Origin: Rickettsiales bacterium
GTDB lineage: Bacteria; Pseudomonadota; Alphaproteobacteria; Rs-D84; CACZYB01
DNA: 12,193 nucleotides
Assembly (NCBI GenBank): GCA_031255155.1
Contig: JAIRTB010000086.1
Span: forward strand, 1-12,193
Direction of reading: 5' to 3'
Positions 5,580 through 12,122 of the stretch are shown one piece after another. A program made the position numbers and the translations under genes. Each line of letters begins with the position of its first letter. The first letter of the stretch is position 1. The notes beneath the pieces are model-generated. The model had not been told where the DNA came from, made no database searches, and saw only the letters and a program-made list of their open reading frames with translations.

Positions 5580-6878
5580 ATAAAGATCAAAAAAAATCCT
5601 TTCCGTTCGACTTTGCGCGAGCGCGCGGCGGCTTTTTTCCGCCTTGCATTCCACGAGCGGCAATTCGCGACATTGAAGAACGGGGTTTTCGCGCGGCACA
5701 GCATTTCCGCGCCTTTGCAGGCTTTGGCCGCCGCCGCGGCAATCGCCGGAATCGCATGGAGCGTTTTCGCAAGCCGGCTATATTTCGCCTCGGCATCGGT
5801 ATTCGAGGCAAAGGACCGCCAGGTGCAAAAGGCCAGGGACAACTTCAACCTGGCCATAGCCGACATGCGCGCCTATCGCGACACGATAGAGGCCATAAAC
5901 CTGGAAATAGCGAAACAGCACGACGCTTTGGCCCTTCTCCTTGAATCGGACGGCAAGATTTCCAAAAAAGAGAGGGACAAGATCGTAAAAAAGCGCTCGC
6001 TTTTGACGGCCGAGCTTGAATATGTCGGGCGGAACATGAGCGAATACATTTCGAACGCCAGGTTCGCCCAAGCCGGACAGGGCGCCGCCGGCCTTAAAAA
6101 ACTCGAACTTGAAAAAAACATCGTGATGAACGAAAACGTATCCCTTAAAAAGCGCAACGAGGTGCTTGAAAACTCGCTTGAAGACATGACCGAGCTTCAA
6201 AACTCCCTTGTCGACAAGGTGAGCGTCCTTTCCCAGGGCAGGATCGGAGAGATCGAAAGAATCCTTGCCAAGGTCGACACCGTGCTTGCCCAAGCGAACC
6301 TTAAAAACCGCGCGAGCCTTGTCGAAAAAGCCAGGGCCGAGCGCGAAGAGGGGCTTGGCGGGCGGTTCGTGCCGCTTCGCATGTCGGACATAGCGGACGA
6401 GGCCCTGTCCAAGAAATTCAAGGACGCCGCCGCGAAAGTCAACCTATGGGAGGGCCTCTCGGCCGCGACGGGCATGCTGCCCCTTGGCGCTCCGGTGCGG
6501 GGGACCGCGCGGATAACCTCGGCATACGGCGTGCGCGAAGACCCCTTCCTCGGCGTGCCGGCAATGCACACCGGCATAGATTTCTCGGGCAAGGACGGAA
6601 CCCCCTTGTATTCCACTTCGCGCGGGAAAGTGACGCAGGCCGGAAACCGCGGCGACTATGGATTGTCGGTCGAGGTATACCACGGCATGGGCTTTTCCAC
6701 CATCTACGCCCATCTGTCCAAGGCTTTCGTCTCGCGCGGGGATTTGATAGACGAGGGCGCGAAAATAGGCCTTGCCGGCTCGACAGGACGCTCGACCGCG
6801 CCGCACCTGCACTATGAGCTGCGCCACAACGGGCGCGCCCTGAACCCCTATGCTTTCGTAAAGACGGAGAACGAGTGA
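5577..6878 (+). CDS. Membrane-anchored coiled-coil M23 family endopeptidase
   Basis: This is a LytM-type zinc endopeptidase that likely cuts peptidoglycan cross-links in the periplasm. Numbering from the TTG at 5613, a membrane segment lies at about 33-54, a long charged coiled coil at about 62-245, and the M23 domain at about 300-416. Zinc and catalytic residues are all present: HTGID (His319, Asp323), YAHLS (His367) and HLHYE (His398, His400), so it should be active rather than a degenerate activator. With ATT 5577 as start the protein has 433 residues and a basic cytoplasmic N-terminus; from TTG 5613 it has 421. I prefer the ATT because of the Shine-Dalgarno placement, but this is inference. 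The stop shares its last base with the bactofilin ATG. The pairing matches known M23-bactofilin cell-shape modules, where the filament positions the hydrolase. Confidence 0.93.
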   Translation: MIKIKKNPFRSTLRERAAAFFRLAFHERQFATLKNGVFARHSISAPLQALAAAAAIAGIAWSVFASRLYFASASVFEAKDRQVQKARDNFNLAIADMRAYRDTIEAINLEIAKQHDALALLLESDGKISKKERDKIVKKRSLLTAELEYVGRNMSEYISNARFAQAGQGAAGLKKLELEKNIVMNENVSLKKRNEVLENSLEDMTELQNSLVDKVSVLSQGRIGEIERILAKVDTVLAQANLKNRASLVEKARAEREEGLGGRFVPLRMSDIADEALSKKFKDAAAKVNLWEGLSAATGMLPLGAPVRGTARITSAYGVREDPFLGVPAMHTGIDFSGKDGTPLYSTSRGKVTQAGNRGDYGLSVEVYHGMGFSTIYAHLSKAFVSRGDLIDEGAKIGLAGSTGRSTAPHLHYELRHNGRALNPYAFVKTENE

Positions 6879-7216
6879 TGCTTGGCTGGACGAGAAAAAC
6901 CACCCCCTCCTCCCTTATATCGGAGACGGCCGTCGTAAAGGGCTCTGTCAAAAGCGACGACGAGGTATATGTCGACGGCGTATTCGAAGGCGACATATCC
7001 GCCCGCGTGATCGTCGTCGGCATCAACGGCCGCATCAAATCCAGCGCCGTGCGGGCCGAGAAAATCGCCGTATACGGAACCGTCGACGGAAACATATCGG
7101 CCGCGTCCGTATGGCTTGGCGCGACGGCCAGAATCAACGGAAACATCGTCCACAGGGACATTTCCATCGAAAACGGAGCTTTCGTGAACGGGGACCTTAA
7201 ACAGCGGCGCGATTGA
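6878..7216 (+). CDS. Bactofilin (polymer-forming cytoskeletal protein)
   Basis: Bactofilins polymerise without nucleotides into membrane-associated filaments that localise cell-wall enzymes. The 112-residue product is almost entirely the right-handed beta-helix core: short repeating strands such as ETAVVKGSVKSDDEVYVDG, EGDISA, GRIKSSAVRAEKIAVYGTVDGN and ARINGNIV, with regularly spaced glycine and hydrophobic residues. The tails are very short: about 15 residues before the core and QRRD at the end. ATG 6878 is chosen because CGGAGA (6865-6870) sits at proper distance; a GTG at 6875 is the alternative. It overlaps the M23 peptidase stop by 1 nt, so the two are translated together, supporting a joint role in cell shape as in Helicobacter CcmA/Csd or Hyphomicrobium-type systems. 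Confidence 0.93.
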   Translation: MLGWTRKTTPSSLISETAVVKGSVKSDDEVYVDGVFEGDISARVIVVGINGRIKSSAVRAEKIAVYGTVDGNISAASVWLGATARINGNIVHRDISIENGAFVNGDLKQRRD

Positions 7217-7232
7217 AACCCGGCGCCGGGCG

Positions 7233-7246
7233 GGAGGAGAGAATTG
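7233..7246 (+). promoter_or_regulatory. Strong Shine-Dalgarno and TTG start of rpiB
   Basis: GGAGG at 7233-7237 lies 6 nt before the TTG at 7244-7246. There is no ATG at the correct N-terminus, and ESKIAIGSDHGG follows directly, so TTG is the start codon. Confidence 0.75.
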
Positions 7247-7672
7247 GAATCGAAAATCGCCATAGGCAGCGACCACGGCGGCTATCCGCTGAAACAGCAC
7301 ATCAAGGCCAATCTTGCCGGATACGAATTCATCGATGTAGGCTCGGACGGAGGCGCGTCCTGCGACTATCCCGACTTCGCTGCCGCGGCGGCGGAGGTAT
7401 TGCGCGCCGGGCGGGCGGCTTTCGGCGTGCTTGCGTGCAGGACGGGGCAGGGCATGGCCATGGCCGCGAATCGGTTCGCTTTCATCCGCGCGGCCCTGCT
7501 GTATTCCGAGGATGCCGCCGCCAAGGCCAGGGAGCACGAGGACGCGAATATGGCCATCCTTGCCGCGGACGCTTTTTCCTTTGAGCAGAACCTTGCGTTT
7601 TTAAGGGTTTTCCTCGGGACGCCTTTTTCGAACGACGAGCGGCACATCCGGCGCATAAGGAAATATTCGTGA
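7244..7672 (+). CDS. rpiB: Ribose-5-phosphate isomerase B family protein
   Basis: RpiB interconverts ribose-5-phosphate and ribulose-5-phosphate in the pentose phosphate pathway; related LacAB proteins act on galactose-6-phosphate. The 142-residue protein has the normal length. It contains IGSDHGG (Asp10, His11), the DYPD segment, the catalytic-loop Cys65 within GVLACRTGQGMAMAANR, IRAAL, His98 in REHEDANM, and the ERHIRRIRKY tail. The phosphate-binding loop reads CRTGQG where most family members have CGTGIG or CGSGIG; Arg66 in place of Gly is unusual and could alter activity or substrate. It starts at TTG with a strong Shine-Dalgarno, 27 nt after the bactofilin, and its stop overlaps the next gene by 4 nt. 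It probably shares the envelope operon by proximity rather than function. Confidence 0.92.
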   Translation: MESKIAIGSDHGGYPLKQHIKANLAGYEFIDVGSDGGASCDYPDFAAAAAEVLRAGRAAFGVLACRTGQGMAMAANRFAFIRAALLYSEDAAAKAREHEDANMAILAADAFSFEQNLAFLRVFLGTPFSNDERHIRRIRKYS

Positions 7673-8442
7673 GAAAGTGGCTTTTGATATTCCTGATCCC
7701 GCTTGCGTTCGCGCCTTTGTCCGCGCGCGCCCAAGAATACGACGACGAGGAAGAGGACTTTCCCGGCGACGACGAAATCGAGGTCGAGGAATACAGCGAA
7801 TACGACGAGGAAGAGGGCTCGCAAGAGGGCACGAACGAGCGCGTGAAAGGATTCGACATAGGCGGCCTTGCCCTTGACATGGACTATGAAAAAGTTCGCG
7901 ACGCGGCCAAAGAGCACAAATTCGTCCTTGACAAGATCGATTACTCGGTTCCGGAATATTTCGGATACAACTATGACGCGCAATGCCGCGAGAGGAACAT
8001 TTTCCTTTCGGACTCGCTCAAAGCCTGCATCGAGGGGCTGGCGAAAAAGGACAAGATGCACTATGTCTCCCGCGTCGACTTCAAAAAATCCGACAACGAC
8101 GAGCGGCTGTCCGTATTTTTCACCTCTCCCGTCACGGGCCACACGGTTTGGAAAATCGAATACTCGAACAATGTGAACAAGCGCCTTGGCACGGCGAAAA
8201 ACTTCCAATACCAGCGCGACGAGCTTAGGCGCGCGTTCTGGTACAATGTGCAGGCGAAATACGGCGAGCCGAACGCGCCCCCCAACAGGTGGGTGCTTGA
8301 CACCAACGACGAATTTTCGCCCGAGCTTATCGCCCTGTTCGGCAAGCTTACCCTGCAATCGCGGCGGCAGTATCTGTTCGACGCGAGCGAAAGCGTCAAA
8401 GAGGCCCGCCGCAGGTTCAAATTCAAGGACTTTTCGTTTTGA
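7669..8442 (+). CDS. Unrecognised secreted protein with acidic N-terminal region
   Basis: I do not recognise a family. The 257-residue product starts with a clear Sec signal peptide (RKWLLIFLIPLAFAPLSARA, residues 2-21, cleavage after ARA). A very acidic stretch (about 23-50, rich in Asp, Glu and Tyr) follows, then a folded domain from about 58. That begins VKGFDIGGLALDMDYEKVRDAAKEH in two parts, a pattern like the start of SmpA/BLIP-type periplasmic repeats. Cys106 and Cys120 could form a disulfide. The end is basic (EARRRFKFKDFSF). It starts at GTG 7669, overlapping the rpiB stop (GTGA), with AAGG at 7657-7660. Its place between M23 peptidase/bactofilin and a polysaccharide deacetylase suggests a periplasmic envelope role. 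The acidic region might bind cations or a basic partner. The frame is clearly coding. Confidence 0.85.
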   Translation: MRKWLLIFLIPLAFAPLSARAQEYDDEEEDFPGDDEIEVEEYSEYDEEEGSQEGTNERVKGFDIGGLALDMDYEKVRDAAKEHKFVLDKIDYSVPEYFGYNYDAQCRERNIFLSDSLKACIEGLAKKDKMHYVSRVDFKKSDNDERLSVFFTSPVTGHTVWKIEYSNNVNKRLGTAKNFQYQRDELRRAFWYNVQAKYGEPNAPPNRWVLDTNDEFSPELIALFGKLTLQSRRQYLFDASESVKEARRRFKFKDFSF

Positions 8443-8500
8443 TTTCGCGGGCGGCGCTTTTGCCTGGCCTTTTTATTTTGCAGGGTATAGGATTTTAAGA

Positions 8501-9670
8501 ATGGAAAGCAAACGGAGCGGCTTGTGGAGCGTGCTTAGGGTCGCGGGGATCACTCCCGCGGCGTGCTGCGCCCTTATGCTTGCCGTGTTCATGTTCGGCA
8601 TAACGGCCGCGGTGTTCGTCCGGGACCGATCGAAAACGCGCCGCCGCCCGGCTTTGGCGCGCGCCGGATTGCTTGGCTGCGACCATGGCTTTGCCGCCAG
8701 CGATTCCGGCCGCGAACCCTCCCGCGGATACATACGCGATTCCATACATGATGCCGCCAATGAATCCAGCAGCGATTCCTCCCGCTATGCCGGGGGAGGG
8801 AGAGGGGCCGAGCCTTTGCCCGGGTCCGGCGCGGCGGATTTCGAGCATAAGGGGACTTTCGGACACAGGGCGGATTTCGGACCCCAAGCGGTTTTCGAGC
8901 CAGACGACGAATCGGCGGCGCAGCCTTTGCCACCGCCGGGCTTTGCGAAAGAAACCGCGTTCGAGAAATTCGCCGCGTCCATGTCCGGCGCGCCCAAGCC
9001 TCCGGTCATAGCTTTGATCATCGACGACATGGGCGTGGACATGATACGCAGCGCCCAGATATTGGAGCTGCCTTTCGCCTTCGACACCTCGTTCCTTACC
9101 TATGCGCCGAACCTGCAAGCCCAGATCGACCGCGCCAGGTCGAAGGGAAAGGAGGCCATGCTGCACATTCCCATGGAGGCTTTCGCCGACACCTACGACT
9201 ATGGGCCGGCATATCTTTCCACGCGCAAGAGCGTGTCCGAAAATGTCCGCCTGTTCAACTCTATGGCCGGAGGAGTCAAAGGAATCATCGGCGTCAACAA
9301 CCACATGGGAAGCAAGTTCACCACCTCGGACGCCCATATTTCCGCCATAATCAAAGAGGCGGGAAAACTGGGCCTGGCTTTCGTAGATTCGATGACCGCC
9401 CCCGGGACCAAGACGCGGAAAATGGCTTTGTCCGCCAAGGTGCCCTATGCCGCGCGCGATGTGTTTTTGGACGATTCTTCGGCCGAGGACGACATACGGC
9501 GCGAGCTTGGCCGGCTGGAAGCAACGGCCCGCCGCCGCGGATACGCCGTGGCGATAGGCCATCCGCGGCCGAACACCATTCGCATCCTTAAAGAATGGAT
9601 GGACGGCCTTGCGGAAAAAGGGATCTCTATTGTCCCGCTGTCCCATGTGATAAGGACTTTCGGACGATGA
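8501..9670 (+). CDS. Divergent polysaccharide deacetylase family protein (YibQ-like)
   Basis: The 389-residue protein has a membrane anchor at about residues 14-40, a low-complexity periplasmic linker at about 41-165, and a C-terminal divergent polysaccharide deacetylase domain (Pfam Polysacc_deac_2) at about 167-388. Family motifs are IALIIDDMG (170-178), LHIPMEAF (221-228), VNNHMGSKFT (265-274), LAFVDSMT (292-299), RDVFLDD (319-325) and AIGHPRPNT (351-359). The Asp and His residues likely bind metal, but the substrate of this family is not firmly established; it is often found near envelope and peptidoglycan hydrolase genes. The ATG at 8501 follows AGGA at 8489-8492. The frame is open further upstream, but the anchor begins here. 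It lies 58 nt after the acidic protein and ends the cluster. Its last codons are copied in the spacer repeat downstream. Confidence 0.92.
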   Translation: MESKRSGLWSVLRVAGITPAACCALMLAVFMFGITAAVFVRDRSKTRRRPALARAGLLGCDHGFAASDSGREPSRGYIRDSIHDAANESSSDSSRYAGGGRGAEPLPGSGAADFEHKGTFGHRADFGPQAVFEPDDESAAQPLPPPGFAKETAFEKFAASMSGAPKPPVIALIIDDMGVDMIRSAQILELPFAFDTSFLTYAPNLQAQIDRARSKGKEAMLHIPMEAFADTYDYGPAYLSTRKSVSENVRLFNSMAGGVKGIIGVNNHMGSKFTTSDAHISAIIKEAGKLGLAFVDSMTAPGTKTRKMALSAKVPYAARDVFLDDSSAEDDIRRELGRLEATARRRGYAVAIGHPRPNTIRILKEWMDGLAEKGISIVPLSHVIRTFGR

Positions 9671-9760
9671 TCGACGGCCCTTGGACGCCGTGTGGCGGCG
9701 CGAGGAAATTGATCGACGGCGACCGGATATGATCCCAGCGTTCGGACGATGATCGACGGC
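9659..9760 (+). repeat. Direct repeats at and after the end of the deacetylase gene
   Basis: TTCGGACGATGATCGACGGC occurs exactly at 9659-9678 and 9741-9760, 82 nt apart. The first copy includes the last codons and stop of the upstream gene. A shorter copy, GATCGACGGC, lies at 9711-9720, roughly midway, and its following bases (GACCGGATATG) resemble those after the third copy (GGCCGGATTTG). The spacer thus looks like degenerate tandem units of about 40-42 nt. Confidence 0.75.
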
Positions 9761-9797
9761 GGCCGGATTTGCGCCCTCGGCGGCTTTTCATCGTTTA

Positions 9798-9826
9798 TTG
9801 ACTTTGCTTGCGCGCGGCCCTACAAT
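9798..9826 (+). promoter_or_regulatory. rsh promoter, predicted to give a leaderless mRNA
   Basis: TTGACT (9798-9803) and TACAAT (9821-9826) are spaced exactly 17 nt. The rsh ATG at 9834 begins 7 nt after the -10 box, so transcription should start on or beside the A of the start codon. There is no Shine-Dalgarno sequence before the ATG. Confidence 0.78.
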
Positions 9827-9833
9827 CGTCCGA

Positions 9834-11984
9834 ATGATAACCAAAGAGAACCTGTCCGAGATCGTCGCGTCCTATTCGGGGCGCCTGAAAGCCACGGAAA
9901 AAGCCCGGCTGGAACTTGCCTATTCATACGCCCAGAAAAAACACGAAGGGCAGTTTAGGGACACCGGGGAGCCATATTTCACCCATCCTTTGGCTGTCGC
10001 CACCTCGGCCGCAAAGCAATACGAAATGGACATAGATTCCGTATGCGCCGCCCTGCTGCACGATGTAGTCGAGGACACGGACGCGACCATCGGCGAGATC
10101 GAAAGCCTTTTCGGCGCCTCGGTCGCGACCTTGGTGCGCGGCCTGACCAAGCTTGGCAAATCGATAATCAAAAACCAGCTGCACGCGAAAGCCGAGAACT
10201 ATCGCAACTTCGTCCTTGCCATATCGGGGGACATACGCGTCCTTATCATCAAGCTTTTGGACCGCCACCACAACATGACGACCCTGCGCTTTATAAAGGG
10301 AACCGAAAGGCGCCGCCGCATCGCGAACGAGACGATGCTTGTATTCATCCCACTTGCCGAGAGGGTTGGTATGGACAACATCAAGGGCGAGATGCAGGAC
10401 GCCTGCTTTCGCGAGCTTTATCCACAGGAATACAATTTCGTCGCCGAAAAGCTGGAAGCCTTTCACAAGTCGGGCGGCGACCGGATAACACCCATAGTCG
10501 AGGAGCTTTCCAAGCTGGCTTTCAAGCACGAGATCAAGGCCCAGGTCTACGGCCGCGAAAAGTCCCCCTATTCCATTTGGCACAAGATGCACACCAGGAA
10601 CAAGATATTCGACGAGATATTCGACATAGTGGCCTTCCGCTTCGTCGTCCAAAGCGTGGACGACTGCTACAAAGCGCTTGGCATGATCCATTCGGCATAC
10701 AAGATAGTCCCCAACCGATTCAAGGACTATATATCCATGCCCAAGCCCAACAGGTACCAATCCCTGCACACCACCATAATCGGCATGAACGGCAAAAGAA
10801 TCGAAATCCAGATACGCTCGGACGAAATGGACAGGGTCGCCCAATACGGCTATGCCGCGCATTACCTATACAAGCAGGGGGTGTTCGAGGACAAGGCGGC
10901 GATGCCCTGGCTCAAAGGCGTGGTGGACGAGGTAAAGGCCGCGACCACGCCCGAGGAGATCCTTAAAAACAGCCAGCTGGTGCCCTATATAGATTCGGTG
11001 TTCTGCTTTACCCCGGCGGGGGACCTCGTGGCCCTGCCGCTTGGCGCGACGGCTTTGGATTTCGCATACGAGATACACTCCTCGGTCGGGAACTCGTGCG
11101 CGGGGGCCAAGATAAACAGGGTGCTCAAAAGCATACGGACCGAGCTTAAAACCGGCGACGAAGTAGAGATCATAACCGTGAAAACCCAGCATCCCGCGCC
11201 CGAGTGGGAGCGTTTCGCCGTCACATTGAAGGCAAGGGCCGCCATACGCAGATACCTTAAAAACCAAAAGCGCGACGAGATCATAGCCTATGGCAAAGTC
11301 GCCCTTATGCAGGCTTTCGACCATTTCAAAAAGCCTTTCGCCCAGAAAAACCTGGCCAAGGCCTTCGACAGATTCAATGTCGAGGACGAGGACGGCCTTT
11401 TCCTTTTGGTCGGCACGAAGGAGGCCTCACCCGAATCGGTCGTCATGTCCATTTGGCCCGATGTGCCGGACATATCGAAAAAAACCGCGGCTAGCCCCTC
11501 CGAGCTGCTCTCGGCGCTTAGGAAAAGCAAAACGGACGGAGGGAGCGAATCCCGCCTGGCCAACATACCCGTATATTTCGCAAAGTGCTGCTACCCCGTG
11601 CCGGGCGACCCCATAAAGGGCGTGGTGCACACCGGCAGGGGGATCTCGGTCCACAAGGCCGGATGCAAGTTCTTCCTGCATGCGGACTTTGCCCCGGAAA
11701 AGGTGTTCGACATATCCTGGGACGACTGCAATGTATTCGCGGGCGGCGGATTCAGGACCAAGATTTCGGTAACTACCGTGCGGAGGGTCGGCGCCTTGAA
11801 CGAGATCACCGGCGTGCTTGCCAGGAACAGCGCCCTTATCGAGGATGTAAAGGTCATATCGACCACCGACGGATTCATCGAGGTCCTGTTCGTCATCTTC
11901 GTTTCCAGCATAGAGCACATAGAGCATATCGTAGGCCAGCTGAAACAAGTAAAGATCGTGAACACCGTTTTGAAGTGCAGCTAG
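9834..11984 (+). CDS. rsh: Bifunctional (p)ppGpp synthetase/hydrolase (RelA/SpoT family)
   Basis: This enzyme makes and degrades the stringent-response alarmone. The 716-residue protein has the full long-RSH architecture. The HD hydrolase (about 25-200) has Arg42, His51, His76-Asp77 in HDVVED, and Asp143/Asn147 in LLDRHHNM, all intact. The synthetase (about 225-350) has GREKSPYSIW (240-249), Asp264 in FDIVAFR, RFKDYI (295-300), Tyr308 in NRYQSLHT and EIQIRS (324-329). Next come a TGS domain (about 387-450), a zinc-finger-like region with CCYPVPGDPIKG (585-596) and Cys611, and a C-terminal ACT domain (about 642-714). The RFKD-type motif and intact HD residues mark it as bifunctional. The start is ATG 9834; the in-frame TTG at 9798 is the -35 box. 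It is the only RSH in the window and is transcribed alone. Confidence 0.97.
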   Translation: MITKENLSEIVASYSGRLKATEKARLELAYSYAQKKHEGQFRDTGEPYFTHPLAVATSAAKQYEMDIDSVCAALLHDVVEDTDATIGEIESLFGASVATLVRGLTKLGKSIIKNQLHAKAENYRNFVLAISGDIRVLIIKLLDRHHNMTTLRFIKGTERRRRIANETMLVFIPLAERVGMDNIKGEMQDACFRELYPQEYNFVAEKLEAFHKSGGDRITPIVEELSKLAFKHEIKAQVYGREKSPYSIWHKMHTRNKIFDEIFDIVAFRFVVQSVDDCYKALGMIHSAYKIVPNRFKDYISMPKPNRYQSLHTTIIGMNGKRIEIQIRSDEMDRVAQYGYAAHYLYKQGVFEDKAAMPWLKGVVDEVKAATTPEEILKNSQLVPYIDSVFCFTPAGDLVALPLGATALDFAYEIHSSVGNSCAGAKINRVLKSIRTELKTGDEVEIITVKTQHPAPEWERFAVTLKARAAIRRYLKNQKRDEIIAYGKVALMQAFDHFKKPFAQKNLAKAFDRFNVEDEDGLFLLVGTKEASPESVVMSIWPDVPDISKKTAASPSELLSALRKSKTDGGSESRLANIPVYFAKCCYPVPGDPIKGVVHTGRGISVHKAGCKFFLHADFAPEKVFDISWDDCNVFAGGGFRTKISVTTVRRVGALNEITGVLARNSALIEDVKVISTTDGFIEVLFVIFVSSIEHIEHIVGQLKQVKIVNTVLKCS

Positions 11985-12080
11985 CCATATCCGGCTTGCG
12001 CCGGCAGCATCGACGGCGGATCCCTTGCAAAGCCCCCCCTCCCTCCCGGCATCCGCGAAAACCTTGGAGCCAAGAAAAAC

Positions 12081-12109
12081 TTTACATTTCGACATCTATA
12101 AAATATAAT
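12081..12109 (+). promoter_or_regulatory. Strong promoter downstream of rsh
   Basis: TTTACA (12081-12086) and a perfect TATAAT (12104-12109) are spaced exactly 17 nt within an AT-rich block that stands out from the surrounding GC-rich DNA. The predicted start is about 12116. It drives an unidentified transcript running out of the window. Confidence 0.75.
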
Positions 12110-12122
12110 TCGTCGTCGTGAA

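Noticed and set aside
8186..8500. N-terminal extension of the deacetylase into the preceding gene
   Set aside because: It overlaps the acidic protein gene in another frame, gives a low-complexity Arg/Ser/Thr-rich sequence, and would place the membrane anchor deep inside the protein. ATG 8501 has a ribosome binding site.
9798..9833. Upstream TTG start that would extend the RSH protein by 12 residues
   Set aside because: That TTG is part of the -35 hexamer TTGACT, and the predicted transcript starts near 9834.
10749..10764. NRYQS instead of NGYQS in the RSH synthetase domain
   Set aside because: The glycine position already varies in alphaproteobacterial enzymes (NDYQS/NDYRS types), and the key Tyr308 and other catalytic residues are intact.
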